Positions 28,363 to 41,782 are shown, counted from the stretch's first letter. The stretch is 64,000 bases of DNA from Isoptericola dokdonensis DS-3 (GCF_001636295.1 NZ_CP014209.1:1364001-1428000); one strand, 5' to 3'. The notes: a model not told the origin generated them from the letters alone. Numbers and translations: made by a program.

Positions 28363-29457
28363 TCACTCGGCCAGGTAGGACGTGACCTCGACCTCGCCGG
28401 CGATGATCTGCTCCTGCAGCGCCATGGTCTCCTCCCACAGCGCCGGGTCGACCTTCGACTCGAAGTCGTGCAGCGGGGCCAGGCCCACGCCCTCGTTCTC
28501 GAGCGTGCCGACGTAGGTCGACGCGTCGAAGGAACCCTCGCCGGAGGCCAGCACGGCCTCGTAGGTGGAGGTGTCCATCTTCTTGAGGATGGAGGTCAGC
28601 ACGAACGGCTGGGTGGTGGGGTCGGTCTCGTAGAAGTCGGCGTCCACGCCCACGAGCGCGACGTCGCGACCGGAGTCCTCGATCGCGGCGATCGCGGACT
28701 GGTAGATCGGGCCGCCGACCGGCAGGATCACGTCGACGCCCTGGTCGAGGATGTTCTTCGCCGTGGTCTTCGCGGTCTCGTTGGCGACGAACTCGCCGGT
28801 GAACGCGCCCTCCTCGCCACCCTCGTAGCCGATGACCTCGACCTCGGTGCCGTTGGCCTCGTTGTAGTACTCGACGCCCTGCTTGAAGCCGTCCATGAAG
28901 ATCGTCACGGTCGGGTACGGCGCGCCGCCGAAGGTGCCGACCTTGCCGGCCTCGGAGTAGCCGGCGGACAGGTAGCCCGCGAGGAACGCGGCCTCGGCCG
29001 TGTTGTACAGCAGCGGCTTGATGTTCTCCGCGTCCGTGGTGCCGTCGAAGTCGGCGTCGGCCGCGTCGTCGACGATGATGTAGTGCGTCTCCGGGTTGGC
29101 GGTCGCCGACTCGATGGTCGCGGCCGACAGGGCGAAGCCGACGGACACGATGGTGTCGCAGGACTGGTCGACGAGCGACTGCAGGTTCGGCTTGAAGTCC
29201 GAGTCCGAGGCCGACTGGACCTCCTTGAACTGCGCACCGAGCTCGTCGGACGCCTTCTTCGCACCCTCGTAGCTGAGCTGGTTGAAGCTCTTGTCGTCGA
29301 AGCCGCCCTGGTCCGAGACGATGCAGGCGGAGAAGTCGCTGGCCGGCGCCGCCGACTCGCCGGACTCGCCCGTGGTCTCCTCGGGGGCCGAGCCGCACGC
29401 CGCGAGGGTCAGCGCGGCCACGCCCGCGAGGGCGGTGAAACGGAACGCACTCTTCAC
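28363..29457 (-). CDS. BMP family nucleoside-binding lipoprotein
   Basis: A 364-residue secreted lipoprotein: a basic N-terminus, a hydrophobic stretch and the lipobox LAAC with Cys21, then an acidic Ser/Glu linker and a periplasmic-binding fold. The BMP-domain signature is visible in GGFDDKSFNQLSYEGAKKA (about 51-69) and in DVILPVGGPIYQSAIAA. It captures nucleosides outside the membrane for the importer encoded downstream. The start is GTG 29457 with an AGGAGC Shine-Dalgarno. A promoter with TTGACC and GGATAC lies 70-100 bases upstream, so this is the first gene of the operon reaching to the small gene at 21323. Confidence 0.95.
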   Translation of the reverse strand: MKSAFRFTALAGVAALTLAACGSAPEETTGESGESAAPASDFSACIVSDQGGFDDKSFNQLSYEGAKKASDELGAQFKEVQSASDSDFKPNLQSLVDQSCDTIVSVGFALSAATIESATANPETHYIIVDDAADADFDGTTDAENIKPLLYNTAEAAFLAGYLSAGYSEAGKVGTFGGAPYPTVTIFMDGFKQGVEYYNEANGTEVEVIGYEGGEEGAFTGEFVANETAKTTAKNILDQGVDVILPVGGPIYQSAIAAIEDSGRDVALVGVDADFYETDPTTQPFVLTSILKKMDTSTYEAVLASGEGSFDASTYVGTLENEGVGLAPLHDFESKVDPALWEETMALQEQIIAGEVEVTSYLAE

Positions 29458-29526
29458 CAGTTGCTCCTGTCAGATCAGGGGGCGTGAGGCCGGGAGGACC
29501 CCGTCTCACGATCAGAGACGACCAGC

Positions 29527-29556
29527 GTATCCACGCCCGGGAGCGCTACCGGTCAA
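29527..29556 (-). promoter_or_regulatory. Candidate promoter of the nucleoside operon
   Basis: On the minus strand TTGACC (29551-29556), 18 bases, then GGATAC (29527-29532). It resembles a housekeeping-sigma promoter and leaves about a 65-base leader with a good ribosome-binding site before the lipoprotein GTG. Confidence 0.45.
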
Positions 29557-29614
29557 TCCGCAGGTGCCGTGGCCGAGTCGTTACCGAACGGGAACACGCC
29601 TGGAATGATCCTCG

Positions 29615-30829
29615 TCACACCGGGCCCTCGCCGACCTGCGCGAACGGTCCGGCGAGGGCGAACCGGGCGAGGAACCGGGCCCCGATCCCGATCGCCCGCT
29701 CGTCGACCTGCAGCTCCCCCTGGTGCAGGTCGTACCGCGGGCCGCCCGGCGTCGCGGTGCCCAGCCGGGCCATCGCCCCGGGCACCTTGGTGAGGTACCA
29801 GGCGAAGTCCTCCCCGCCCAGGGACTGCTCGGTGAGCACCACGCCCTCCTCGCCCAGCGTCGCCGTCGCCGCCGCCTCCAGCGCGGCCGTGACCTCCGCG
29901 TCGTTGTCGACCGGCGGGACGCCGCGCACGTGGTGCACCGTCACCTCGACGTCGTACGCCGCGACGACCTGCGCCACCGCCTCGTGCAGCACCTGGCCGG
30001 CCTTCTCCCACGCCCGCACGTCCAGGCAGCGCATCGTGCCCCGCACCGTCCCCGTCGCCGGGATCGCGTTGTGCGCGTTGCCCGCGTGCACCGACCCCCA
30101 CGTGAGGTTCACGCCCGAGCGCGGGTCCAGCCGCCGCCCGAGCACCGCCGGGACCTGGGTGATCACCTGGCCGAGGGCGTAGACGACGTCACCCGTCAGG
30201 TGCGGGCGCGAGGTGTGCCCGCCGCCGGAGGACAGCGTGACCGTCACCATGTCCGACGCCGACGTGATCGGGCCGATGCGGGTGCCGATCCGACCCACGT
30301 CCAGCTTCGGCTCCGTGTGCACCGCCCCGATGCGCGCGACCCCGTCCAGCGCGCCCTGGGCGATGACGTCGAGCGCCCCGCCCGGCATGGACTCCTCGGC
30401 CGGCTGGAAGATCAGCCGGGCCGACACGTCCGCGCCCTCCTTGGCGAGCCGCGCGAGGGCCAGGCCGGCCCCGAGCACCACCGACGCGTGCACGTCGTGG
30501 CCGCAGGCGTGCGCCGTGCCCGGCACCGTCGAGGCGAACTCCAGCCCGCAGGCGTCCTCCACCGGCAGCGCGTCGATGTCCGCGCGCAGCGCCACCCGGC
30601 CGCGTCCGGGGACGTCCGGCCCGATGTCGCACACCAGGCCCGTCCCCTCCAGCAGCCGGGGCGTCAGCCCCGCCGCGACCAGCCGGTCCGCGAGCAGCGC
30701 CGTCGTGCGGAACTCCTGGCGCGCCGTCTCCGGGTGGGCGTGCAGGTCGCGGCGCACCGCGACCAGCTGGTCGGCCAGCCCGGCCACGATCTGATCGACC
30801 CTCTCGACGGGGTCCAGGGGCGCGTTCAC
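29615..30829 (-). CDS. M20-family amidohydrolase (AmiA/AmiB-like)
   Basis: A 404-residue zinc amidohydrolase or peptidase. RRDLHAHPET is near residue 30, ACGHDVHAS carries metal ligands, FQPAEESMPGGA the catalytic Glu, and a lid domain and GGEDFAWYL complete the set. Members hydrolyse N-acyl amino acids or indole-acetyl conjugates; the substrate here is unknown. The start is GTG 30829 overlapping the manC stop (GTGA), so it is coupled to manC. From memory the Mycobacterium relatives amiA1/amiB1 also sit beside deoD. Confidence 0.9.
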   Translation of the reverse strand: MNAPLDPVERVDQIVAGLADQLVAVRRDLHAHPETARQEFRTTALLADRLVAAGLTPRLLEGTGLVCDIGPDVPGRGRVALRADIDALPVEDACGLEFASTVPGTAHACGHDVHASVVLGAGLALARLAKEGADVSARLIFQPAEESMPGGALDVIAQGALDGVARIGAVHTEPKLDVGRIGTRIGPITSASDMVTVTLSSGGGHTSRPHLTGDVVYALGQVITQVPAVLGRRLDPRSGVNLTWGSVHAGNAHNAIPATGTVRGTMRCLDVRAWEKAGQVLHEAVAQVVAAYDVEVTVHHVRGVPPVDNDAEVTAALEAAATATLGEEGVVLTEQSLGGEDFAWYLTKVPGAMARLGTATPGGPRYDLHQGELQVDERAIGIGARFLARFALAGPFAQVGEGPV

Positions 30830-31944
30830 AGCAGGTCCTCCCGCCCGTGGTCGCGCACCGCGTCGACGATGCGCCGCACCTGCTGCGCCCGGGCGCGGGT
30901 CGTGACCAGGACGGCGTCGGGGGTGTCGACCACCACGACGTCGTCGATGCCGAGGAGCGTCACGGTGCGGCCCGACGCCGGCACGACGACCGACCCGGCG
31001 CTCTGGACCCGCACGACGTCCGCGCTCTCGCCCAGCACCTTCGACCCCGCGTCGTCCTCCGCGGGCAGCAGCGCCGCCAGCGAGTTGAAGTCGCCGACGT
31101 CGTCCCACCCGAACGACCCGGGCACCATCGCCACCCCGCCGGTCGCGGCGACCGGCTCCGCGACGGCGTGGTCGATCGCGATCTTCTCCAGGCCCGGCCA
31201 GACCTGCGCCAGGACGGCGTCGCGGTCGGCGGTGTCCCACGCGGCGGCGATCCGCCGCAGACCCTCGTGCAGGGCCGGACGCTGCTCCGCGAGATGGTCG
31301 AGCAGCACGCCGGCGGACACGACGAAGATGCCCGCGTTCCAGCGGTAGTCCCCCGAGGCGAGGTAGGAGCGCGCCGTCGTCGCGTCGGGCTTCTCGGTGA
31401 AGCCCCGCACGTGCACCGCGCTCGGCGCGCCCGCCACCTCCAGCGGCTCCCCGCCCTGCACGTACCCGAACGCCACCGACGGGCGCGAGGCGGCGATGCC
31501 GACGGTCGTGACGTACCCGGCGCGGGCCGCCTCCACGGCCTCGCGCACCGCCCGCTCGAACTCCGCGCGGCCGGTGATCACCTGGTCGGCCGCGAACGAG
31601 CCGAGGACCACGTCGCCGTGCCGTTCGGCCAGGACCGCGGCGGCCAGGCCGATCGCCGCCATCGAGTCGCGCGGGGAGGGCTCCGCGAGCACGTCCTGCG
31701 CGCCCACCCCGGGCAGCTGGGCCCGGACCGCGTCGACGTGCCGGGCGCCCGTCACCACGAGGATGCCGTCCTCGCCCGCCAGCGGCACCAGCCGGTCCGC
31801 CGTCGCCTGCAGCAGGCTGCGGCCGGAACCCGTCAGGTCGTGCAGGAACTTCGGGGACGCGGCCCGCGACACCGGCCACAACCGGGTACCGGCACCGCCG
31901 GCAGGAATGACGGCGCGGAATCCCGGGATCGCAGCAGAAGGCAT
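30826..31944 (-). CDS. manC: Mannose-1-phosphate guanylyltransferase
   Basis: The 372-residue enzyme makes GDP-mannose from GTP and mannose-1-phosphate for glycan and glycolipid synthesis. The nucleotidyltransferase signature PAGGAGTRLWP is at 14-24, with FTEKPD and YRWNAGIF for sugar binding and VPGSFGWDDVGDF for metal binding. It lacks the C-terminal isomerase domain of the bifunctional ManC/AlgA. The start ATG 31944 is favoured because TATGCT (31952-31957) lies seven bases upstream, so the mRNA would be leaderless. ATG 31956 with a GGAG before it is the alternative. It is divergent from sdhC. Confidence 0.92.
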   Translation of the reverse strand: MPSAAIPGFRAVIPAGGAGTRLWPVSRAASPKFLHDLTGSGRSLLQATADRLVPLAGEDGILVVTGARHVDAVRAQLPGVGAQDVLAEPSPRDSMAAIGLAAAVLAERHGDVVLGSFAADQVITGRAEFERAVREAVEAARAGYVTTVGIAASRPSVAFGYVQGGEPLEVAGAPSAVHVRGFTEKPDATTARSYLASGDYRWNAGIFVVSAGVLLDHLAEQRPALHEGLRRIAAAWDTADRDAVLAQVWPGLEKIAIDHAVAEPVAATGGVAMVPGSFGWDDVGDFNSLAALLPAEDDAGSKVLGESADVVRVQSAGSVVVPASGRTVTLLGIDDVVVVDTPDAVLVTTRARAQQVRRIVDAVRDHGREDLL

Positions 31945-31988
31945 GTTCCGAAGCATAGTGACGCTCCGCGCGGACATGACGTGACCGC

Positions 31989-32004
31989 TGTGCAATCTGT
32001 CACA
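31989..32004. promoter_or_regulatory. CRP/GlxR-like site between manC and sdhC
   Basis: TGTGCAATCTGTCACA differs from the CRP-family consensus TGTGA-N6-TCACA at a single position. It lies 111 bases before the sdhC start and 45 bases before the manC start. sdh operons of Corynebacterium are known targets of the cAMP regulator GlxR. Confidence 0.6.
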
Positions 32005-32114
32005 GAAACGCCGCAGCGGCGCCGATCTGCGGCACTCTGTGACCACATCGCGACCTGCTGTCACTACAGTGGCTTGCGACAGTCCGACCGATTCCGCCAA
32101 TGGAGGCTCCCCCC

Positions 32115-32498
32115 GTGCCGACAGCCCCCGCAGGCACGCTCTACCGCGGCCGAGAAGGCATGTGGTCCTGGGTCGCGCACCGCGTGACCGGCGTGCTCAT
32201 CTTCTTCTTCCTCCTGGTCCACGTGCTCGACACCGCCCTGGTACGCGTCTCCCCCGAGGCGTACAACGCGGTCATCGGCACCTATCAGACGCCGATCATG
32301 GGACTGGGCGAGGCAGGGCTCGTCGCCGCCATCGTCTTCCACGCCTTCAACGGTCTGCGCATCGCCCTCGTCGACTTCTGGTCCAAGGGCCCGCGCTATC
32401 ACAAGGCCATGCTGTGGATCGTCCTGGGCCTCTTCGTGGTGACCATGGCCGGCTTCCTGCCGCGCCACCTCGGCAACGTCTTCGGAGGCGGTCACTGA
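32115..32498 (+). CDS. sdhC: Succinate dehydrogenase cytochrome b556 subunit
   Basis: A 127-residue membrane anchor with three hydrophobic segments and the SdhC signature RPxx-like start ([20 protein letters not shown]) plus the heme-region HVLDT and HAFNGLR. It helps bind quinone and heme and anchors SdhAB. GTG 32115 was chosen because GGAGG stands eight bases upstream; the in-frame ATG at 32100 would put that ribosome-binding site inside the gene. The stop overlaps sdhD by one base (TGATG). It is the first gene of sdhCDAB, with a CRP-like site upstream. Confidence 0.94.
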   Translation: MPTAPAGTLYRGREGMWSWVAHRVTGVLIFFFLLVHVLDTALVRVSPEAYNAVIGTYQTPIMGLGEAGLVAAIVFHAFNGLRIALVDFWSKGPRYHKAMLWIVLGLFVVTMAGFLPRHLGNVFGGGH

Positions 32499-32950
32499 TG
32501 ACGACCACGACCACCGTCCCCACGCCGCGCTCCCCCTACGCGCGCCGCCGGACCACCCGGGGCAACTACGAGCTCTACTCGTGGGTCTTCATGCGCGCCT
32601 CCGGCGTCGTGCTGATCGCGCTGATCTTCGGCCACCTCTTCGTCAACCTCATGGTCGGCGAGGGTGTGCACGCCATCGACTTCGCGTTCGTCGCCGGCAA
32701 GTGGGCCAGCCCGTTCTGGCAGGTCTGGGACCTGCTCATGCTCTGGCTCGCCATGATCCACGGCACCAACGGCGTCCGGACGATCATCAACGACTACGCC
32801 CAGAAGGACGTCACCCGCGGGGTGCTCAAGGGGCTGCTGTACCTGGCGTTCACCATCACCGTCGTCCTCGGCACCCTGGTCATCTTCACGTTCGACCCGT
32901 GCCCGCCGGACGCGCCCGCCGAGCTGCTCGCGTCGTTCTGCACGGCCTGA
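32498..32950 (+). CDS. sdhD: Succinate dehydrogenase hydrophobic anchor subunit
   Basis: A 150-residue subunit with three hydrophobic segments. The conserved SdhD features are [19 protein letters not shown] (about 43-61) with the heme histidine, and [17 protein letters not shown] (about 96-112) with a second histidine and the quinone-site region. The N-terminal 25 residues are basic and cytoplasmic. It is coupled to sdhC and followed 56 bases later by sdhA. Confidence 0.94.
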   Translation: MTTTTTVPTPRSPYARRRTTRGNYELYSWVFMRASGVVLIALIFGHLFVNLMVGEGVHAIDFAFVAGKWASPFWQVWDLLMLWLAMIHGTNGVRTIINDYAQKDVTRGVLKGLLYLAFTITVVLGTLVIFTFDPCPPDAPAELLASFCTA

Positions 32951-33006
32951 CCGGCCCCCACCCCCCAGCCCGCACCACCACCTTCTCGCAGGAGGCATCG
33001 GACCCG

Positions 33007-34842
33007 ATGCAGACCCACCAGTACGACGTCGTCATCGTCGGCGCAGGCGGCGCCGGGATGCGCGCGGCGCTCGAGGCCTCGAAGGAGGCCCGCACCGCGG
33101 TCATCTCCAAGCTCTACCCCACGCGTTCCCACACGGGCGCGGCGCAGGGCGGCATGGCCGCCGCGCTCGCCAACGTCGAGGACGACAACTGGGAGTGGCA
33201 CACCTTCGACACGGTCAAGGGCGGCGACTACCTCGTCGACCAGGACGCCGCGGAGATCCTCGCGAAGGAGGCCATCGACTCCGTCCTCGACCTGGAGCGG
33301 ATGGGCCTGCCCTTCAACCGCACCCCCGAGGGCCGCATCGACCAGCGCCGCTTCGGCGGGCACACGCGTGACCACGGCCAGGCCGCGGTGCGCCGCGCCT
33401 GCTACGCCGCGGACCGCACCGGCCACATGATCCTGCAGACGCTGTACCAGAACTGCGTCAAGCAGGACGTCGAGTTCTTCAACGAGTTCTACGTCCTCGA
33501 CCTGCTCACGGACCACGACCTCACCACCGAGGAGCTGGAGGACGGCGCCGAGGTCAACGCGACCGGCGTCGTCGCCTACGACCTCGCCTCCGGCGAGATC
33601 CACGTCTTCCAGGCCAAGGCGATCATCTTCGCCACCGGCGGCGCGGGCAAGATCTTCAAGACGACCTCCAACGCGCACACCCTCACCGGTGACGGCATGG
33701 CCCTGGCCTACCGCCGCGGCCTGCCGCTGGAGGACATGGAGTTCTTCCAGTTCCACCCGACAGGCCTGGCCGGCCTCGGCATCCTGCTCTCGGAGGCCGC
33801 GCGCGGCGAGGGCGGCATCCTGCGCAACTCGGACGGCGAGCGCTTCATGGAGCGCTACGCCCCCACGATCAAGGACCTCGCCCCGCGCGACATCGTCGCG
33901 AGGTCCATGGCGAACGAGGTCCGCGAGGGCCGTGGCGCAGGGCCGAACAAGGACTACGTCCTGCTCGACCTCACCCACCTCGAGCCCGCGCACATCGACG
34001 CCAAGCTGCCGGACATCACCGAGTTCGCACGCACGTACCTCGGCATCGAGCCGTACACCGAGCCCGTCCCGGTGTTCCCCACGGCCCACTACGCCATGGG
34101 CGGCGTGCCCACGAACGTGTCCGGCGAGGTCCTGCGCGACGGCCACAACGTCGTCAAGGGCCTCTACGCCGCCGGCGAGGTCGCCTGCGTCTCCGTGCAC
34201 GGCTCCAACCGTCTCGGCACCAACTCGCTGCTGGACATCAACGTCTTCGGCAAGCGCTCGGGCCGTTCCGCGGCCGCGTACGCCAAGACGGTCGCCCAGC
34301 ACCTCGACCTGCCGGAGAACCCCGCCGCCCGCGTCGAGGCGCAGCTCGCCGAGATGCGCGACCGCCCCGACGGCGACCGCGTCGCGGACGTGCGCAAGGC
34401 CCTCCAGGAGACGATGGACGCGAACGCCCAGGTGTTCCGCACCGCGGACTCCCTGAACCAGGCGCTGTCCGACATCCGTGAGCTCCAGCAGCGCTACCGC
34501 AACGTGTCCGTCCAGGACAAGGGCAAGCTCTTCAACACCGACCTCCTCGAGGCCATCGAGCTCGGGTTCCTCCTTGACATCGCCGAGGTGACGGTCGTCG
34601 CCGCGCTCAACCGCAAGGAGTCCCGCGGCGGGCACTACCGCGAGGACTTCCCGAACCGCGACGACGCCAACTACATGCTGCACACGATGGCGTACCGCCG
34701 TCCGACGGCAGCGCCCGACGTGGCCGAGGGCCACGTCGAGGGCTACTTCGACCACGTCGAGTCCTTCGACGACTACAAGGTCGTGCTGGGGTCCAAGACC
34801 GTCACCCAGACGCGCTACGAGCCGATGGAGCGGAAGTACTGA
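33007..34842 (+). CDS. sdhA: Succinate dehydrogenase flavoprotein subunit
   Basis: The 611-residue catalytic subunit oxidises succinate to fumarate with covalently bound FAD. The FAD motif [13 protein letters not shown] is at 9-21 and the flavin-linking histidine is His42 in [10 protein letters not shown]. The FHPTGL substrate loop, the RDIVAR and the HYAMGG segments are all intact, as is the C-terminal [14 protein letters not shown]. An AGGAGG Shine-Dalgarno precedes ATG 33007. The stop overlaps the sdhB start (TGATG). Confidence 0.97.
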   Translation: MQTHQYDVVIVGAGGAGMRAALEASKEARTAVISKLYPTRSHTGAAQGGMAAALANVEDDNWEWHTFDTVKGGDYLVDQDAAEILAKEAIDSVLDLERMGLPFNRTPEGRIDQRRFGGHTRDHGQAAVRRACYAADRTGHMILQTLYQNCVKQDVEFFNEFYVLDLLTDHDLTTEELEDGAEVNATGVVAYDLASGEIHVFQAKAIIFATGGAGKIFKTTSNAHTLTGDGMALAYRRGLPLEDMEFFQFHPTGLAGLGILLSEAARGEGGILRNSDGERFMERYAPTIKDLAPRDIVARSMANEVREGRGAGPNKDYVLLDLTHLEPAHIDAKLPDITEFARTYLGIEPYTEPVPVFPTAHYAMGGVPTNVSGEVLRDGHNVVKGLYAAGEVACVSVHGSNRLGTNSLLDINVFGKRSGRSAAAYAKTVAQHLDLPENPAARVEAQLAEMRDRPDGDRVADVRKALQETMDANAQVFRTADSLNQALSDIRELQQRYRNVSVQDKGKLFNTDLLEAIELGFLLDIAEVTVVAALNRKESRGGHYREDFPNRDDANYMLHTMAYRRPTAAPDVAEGHVEGYFDHVESFDDYKVVLGSKTVTQTRYEPMERKY

Positions 34843-35609
34843 TGACTGCTGTTCTCGAGAATACCGACGCGGCCGCCACGCCCAAGGCGGGCGAGATCCC
34901 CTCGTTCGAGGTCACGCTGAAGATCCGTCGCTTCAACCCCGAGGTATCCGACGAGGCCACGTGGGAGGAGCACACCGTCACCGCGTACGGGACGGACCGC
35001 ATCCTCGACGCCCTGCACAAGATCAAGTGGGACATCGACGGCTCGCTGACGTTCCGCCGCTCGTGCGCGCACGGCGTGTGCGGGTCCGACGCGATGCGCA
35101 TCAACGGTCGCAACCGGCTCGCCTGCAAGACGCTCCTCAAGGACGTCAACCCCGACAAGCCGATCACCGTCGAGCCCATCAAGGGTCTGCCCGTCATCAA
35201 GGACCTCGTGGTCGACATGGAGCCGTTCTTCGCCTCCTACCGCGAGATCATGCCGTTCCTCATCACCTCCGGGAACGAGCCCAGCCGCGAGCACATCCAG
35301 TCCCAGGCCGACCGCGAGCGGTTCGACGACACCACCAAGTGCATCCTGTGCGCCGCGTGCACGTCGTCCTGCCCGGTGTTCTGGACCGACGGCCAGTACT
35401 TCGGCCCCGCCGCCATCGTCAACGCGCACCGGTTCATCTTCGACTCGCGCGACGAGGGCGCCACCCAGCGTCTGGAGATCCTCAACGACAAGGAGGGCGT
35501 GTGGCGCTGCCGCACGACCTTCAACTGCACCGAGGCCTGCCCCCGCGGCATCGAGGTCACCAAGGCCATCCAGGAGGTCAAGCGGGCGATGATCACCCGC
35601 GCCTTCTGA
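34842..35609 (+). CDS. sdhB: Succinate dehydrogenase iron-sulfur subunit
   Basis: The 255-residue electron-transfer subunit carries three Fe-S clusters. The [2Fe-2S] ligands are Cys75, Cys80, Asp83 and Cys95; Asp in the third place (CGSD) is also known in E. coli SdhB. KCILCAACTSSCP supplies the [4Fe-4S] cluster, and NCTEACPRGIEVT belongs to the [3Fe-4S] site. It passes electrons from SdhA to quinone at SdhCD. A hairpin terminator follows at 35619. Confidence 0.97.
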   Translation: MTAVLENTDAAATPKAGEIPSFEVTLKIRRFNPEVSDEATWEEHTVTAYGTDRILDALHKIKWDIDGSLTFRRSCAHGVCGSDAMRINGRNRLACKTLLKDVNPDKPITVEPIKGLPVIKDLVVDMEPFFASYREIMPFLITSGNEPSREHIQSQADRERFDDTTKCILCAACTSSCPVFWTDGQYFGPAAIVNAHRFIFDSRDEGATQRLEILNDKEGVWRCRTTFNCTEACPRGIEVTKAIQEVKRAMITRAF

Positions 35610-35618
35610 TCGACCCCT

Positions 35619-35656
35619 CGACGGCACCGTCCCGCACCCGCGGGGCGGTGCCGTCG
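35619..35656 (+). terminator. Terminator of sdhCDAB
   Basis: 11-bp perfect arms CGACGGCACCG and CGGTGCCGTCG (35619-35629, 35646-35656), with a smaller CCCGC/GCGGG pairing in the loop, ten bases after the sdhB stop. Confidence 0.75.
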
Positions 35657-35702
35657 TCGTTCCCGGGTGCTGCTGCAGTCCCGTCCGGTCCCCACCCTCT
35701 CG

Positions 35703-35744
35703 CGTCGGGCGCGAGTCAGCGCTCGTCGGGCGCGAGTCAGCGCA
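35703..35744 (+). repeat. Two 21-bp direct repeats with the AGTCAGCGC core
   Basis: The unit CGTCGGGCGCGAGTCAGCGC occurs at 35703-35722 and 35724-35743, one base apart. The core CGAGTCAGCGC is the same word that forms the 20-bp-period arrays at 47757-48314. It lies between the sdh terminator and the convergent membrane-protein gene stop at 35763. Confidence 0.8.
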
Positions 35745-35762
35745 AGGACGGGCGGCGGCACG

Positions 35763-36791
35763 TCAGTAGGCGTACAGGGCGCGGCGCACCCCGCGGACGA
35801 CGGGGCTGTACGGTCTGCCCGAACCTCGGCCCTGGCGGACGATGCGCTCGACCTCGGCACGACGACGCATCTCGACGAGCTCGGCCTCCGCGCGGGCGAT
35901 CTCGTCGAGGCGGGGCGGGTCGTACATCCACGCGCAGGCGACGAGCAGCACGCGGGCGACGAAGTTGATGAGCAGCAGGATGGCGGCGAGCGTCACGAAC
36001 GGGACGAGGAGCGCACTGTTGGAGGCACTGGCGGTGACGACGGCGGTCCCGACCCAGCGGAGGCTGCCGGTGACGAGCCCGGTGGCGAGGCACCCGAGCA
36101 GTGCGTCCCGGCGGCGGCGCGGGCGGATGCGGGCCACGACCCGGATGACGAGGTAGACCAGCAGCGCGTCGAGCAGGACGGCGACGCCGAACGTGCTCGC
36201 GGCCAGGACGACGCCGAGCGTCCAGGACTCCCCGAACCATGCCTCGATCTGTTCCGTCACCGTCCGGGAGACGACGCTGGCGGCCGCGGAGACGACGAGC
36301 ATCGCCCCGAGGATCGCGAACCCGACGAGCTGCCAGACCTTGCTCAGCACGGGGCTGACGCCGACGACGGGAGCGTCGAACATGAACCGGACGGAGTGGC
36401 GCAGGGCTCCCATGAAGCTGATCGCGGTCCAGAGGAAGACGACGGCGGCGATCGCGGTGGTGAGGCTCCAGGCCGTCTCGACCACGAGGGTCGAGACCGG
36501 CACCAGTCCGTCGCCGCTGCCGGTGTCGAGGAGACCGGGGAGCCAGGTGTCGATCTGCTCGTAGATCGCCGCCTGCAGCTCCGGGCGACGGGACAGCTCC
36601 GAGGAGAAGACGGAGAAGCCGATGGTGAGGGCCGCACCCAGGGAGAACAGGGCCGAGTAGGCGATGCCGCCGCTGAGCTGGCTCCCGCGCCGGGCGAGGT
36701 ACCACTGCACGGAGCGGACCTCGCGCCGGTCCTTGGCCCAGTTCGTGGCACGCGCCGCCAGGGACCTGAGGCGTTCGATCCGTTCCGGCAC
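35763..36791 (-). CDS. YihY/BrkB-type inner membrane protein
   Basis: A 342-residue protein with about six hydrophobic segments. The YihY family pattern is seen in GSQLSGGIAYSALFSLGAALTI near the first helix and in LLINFVARVLLVACAWMYDP at the last. The old name ribonuclease BN is wrong for the family; its function is unsettled. The C-terminus is a basic cytoplasmic helix (about 290-342). The start is GTG 36791, six bases after TAGGGT, so probably leaderless. From memory the gene beside trpS in M. tuberculosis (Rv3335c) is of this type. Confidence 0.9.
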   Translation of the reverse strand: MPERIERLRSLAARATNWAKDRREVRSVQWYLARRGSQLSGGIAYSALFSLGAALTIGFSVFSSELSRRPELQAAIYEQIDTWLPGLLDTGSGDGLVPVSTLVVETAWSLTTAIAAVVFLWTAISFMGALRHSVRFMFDAPVVGVSPVLSKVWQLVGFAILGAMLVVSAAASVVSRTVTEQIEAWFGESWTLGVVLAASTFGVAVLLDALLVYLVIRVVARIRPRRRRDALLGCLATGLVTGSLRWVGTAVVTASASNSALLVPFVTLAAILLLINFVARVLLVACAWMYDPPRLDEIARAEAELVEMRRRAEVERIVRQGRGSGRPYSPVVRGVRRALYAY

Positions 36792-36886
36792 ATGCCGACC
36801 CTAGCGGCGCGCCGTGGCGTCGGCAGGTCGCCACGAGCGGGCACGGGCGCGGCGGCGACGCGTCCCGGACGAGCCCTCCGTGCAGG

Positions 36887-40323
<3,437 letters not shown>

Positions 40324-40327
<4 letters not shown>

Positions 40328-41211
40328 GGAAGGGTGAACGCTCCTGTCACGGTCGACCATCCCCGGCTGAGCCGAGGCAGCACCCCGGCATCGTAGTCAT
40401 GACCCGGGAACGCGGCGACCACCTCGACGAGCACGTCCTCGGGGGCGTCCGTGGTGACCTCCACGACGACGTCGCCGTCCTGCCAGGCGACGTGCCACGG
40501 GTCGCGGGAGAGCACGACCACCTCGCGCCCGTCGCCGACGGAGAGCCGGTCCGTGGCGTCCTCGGCCAGCCGCCCGGGCTGCTCGCGGACGACGACGCTG
40601 CCGTCGGGTCCGGTGAGGTCGATCTGCGCGACGTCGCCGTCCACCTGCACGGCCGAGAGCAGGTAGCCGTCGGGGAGGGCGCCGGGGGCCACGAGCCCGC
40701 TCGCCGAGAGGTCGCCGACCGACGCCGGCGTGCTGCCGGTGGTCGCGGCACCCGAGAGGGTGGTCAGCGCGGCCGCCCGCGACGCCTCGGGGGACACGAC
40801 GGGCGCCTGCCCGAGCGCGAACAGCGTGCACCCGATGACGCCGGCACCGGCGGCCCCGACGAGCGCCACCCGGTGCCGACGCCGCCGGCTCGCTGCCGCG
40901 GTCACGTCCCCCGTGAGGGTGGTGCGCCAGGCGTCGGGCACGGCCCACGTGTCGTCGTGCTCACGGGCCCGCAGCGGGTCGCCCTGCGTGGAGGGGATGG
41001 ACTCCGACAGGGCGAGCAGCCGGGCGGTGAGGTCGGGGGCGGGCGCCACCTCGGCGGCCTGGGACAGCCGGCGCCGGGCCGACCGGGCGTGCTCGAGCTC
41101 GGCGGCGCACAGCGGGCAGCGCGCGACGTGCGCCAGCGCCCGCTCCGTCTCGCGCGGCGCGAGCTGGCCGTCGGCGAGAGCGCTCACCAGGTCGCCGAGG
41201 TGGGGGCTCAC
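40324..41211 (-). CDS. rseA: Anti-sigma-E factor with zinc-binding domain
   Basis: A 295-residue single-span protein. The ZAS zinc motif HxxxCxxC is at His28, Cys32 and Cys35 (HVARCPLC), in the N-terminal cytoplasmic sigma-binding domain. A membrane helix ([20 protein letters not shown]) follows at about 140-160. The outside portion of about 135 residues is beta-rich. GTG 41211 overlaps the sigE stop (GTGA), giving stoichiometric synthesis with the sigma factor. Release by redox, phosphorylation or proteolysis is known for relatives but cannot be read here. Confidence 0.9.
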
Positions 41212-41771
41212 CGCACGACCTCGTCGCGCCGGTGCTCGAGCGCGTCCCGCAGCTGCGCGCGGGCGCGGTGGATCCGGGAGCGGACGGTGCCGATCTTCAC
41301 GCCGAGCGTCACCGCGATCTCCTCGTAGCTGAGGCCCTCGATGTCGCACAGCACGACGGCGGCGCGGTACTCGGGGCGCAGCGCGTCCAGCGCGGCCTGG
41401 ACGTCGTGGTCGAGGTTGCCGTGCTCGAACCCGCGCTCGGGGCGCGACCGGTCGTCGTCGGACACGACCCGGGCGGCGTCCTCGCCCATCTGCTCGAACC
41501 GGATGCGCTTCTTGCGGCGCACCTGGTCGAGGAACAGGTTCGTGGTGATGCGGTGCAGCCAGCCCTCGAAGGTGCCGGGCGTGTAGCTGGACAGCGAGCG
41601 GAAGACCCGCAGGAACGTCTCCTGCGTGAGGTCCTCGGCGTCCTGGCGGTCACCGGTCAGGCGGTAGGCGAGCCGGTAGACGCGGGCGGAGTGCTCCCGC
41701 ACGATCTCGTCCCACGTCGGGGGGACCCACGGCGTCACCTCGGGTCCTGCTGTCTTGGTCATCACGGCCAT
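41208..41771 (-). CDS. sigE: ECF RNA polymerase sigma factor SigE
   Basis: A 187-residue ECF sigma factor. Region 2 (about 24-95) contains [25 protein letters not shown], and region 4 (about 130-185) contains [23 protein letters not shown] followed by [14 protein letters not shown], the -35-recognition helix-turn-helix. The order sigE, anti-sigma, htrA, tatB with a divergent methyltransferase equals that recalled for M. tuberculosis Rv1220c-Rv1224. ATG 41771 or 41762 could be the start. An ECF-type promoter (GGGAAC, 17 bases, CGTT) just upstream indicates autoregulation. The known role of this group is envelope and surface stress. Confidence 0.95.
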   Translation of the reverse strand: MAVMTKTAGPEVTPWVPPTWDEIVREHSARVYRLAYRLTGDRQDAEDLTQETFLRVFRSLSSYTPGTFEGWLHRITTNLFLDQVRRKKRIRFEQMGEDAARVVSDDDRSRPERGFEHGNLDHDVQAALDALRPEYRAAVVLCDIEGLSYEEIAVTLGVKIGTVRSRIHRARAQLRDALEHRRDEVVR

Positions 41772-41782
41772 CGTCCCATGCG

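Noticed and set aside
32100-32114. ATG start of sdhC at 32100
   Set aside because: No ribosome-binding site precedes it, and GGAGG right after it is correctly spaced for GTG 32115.
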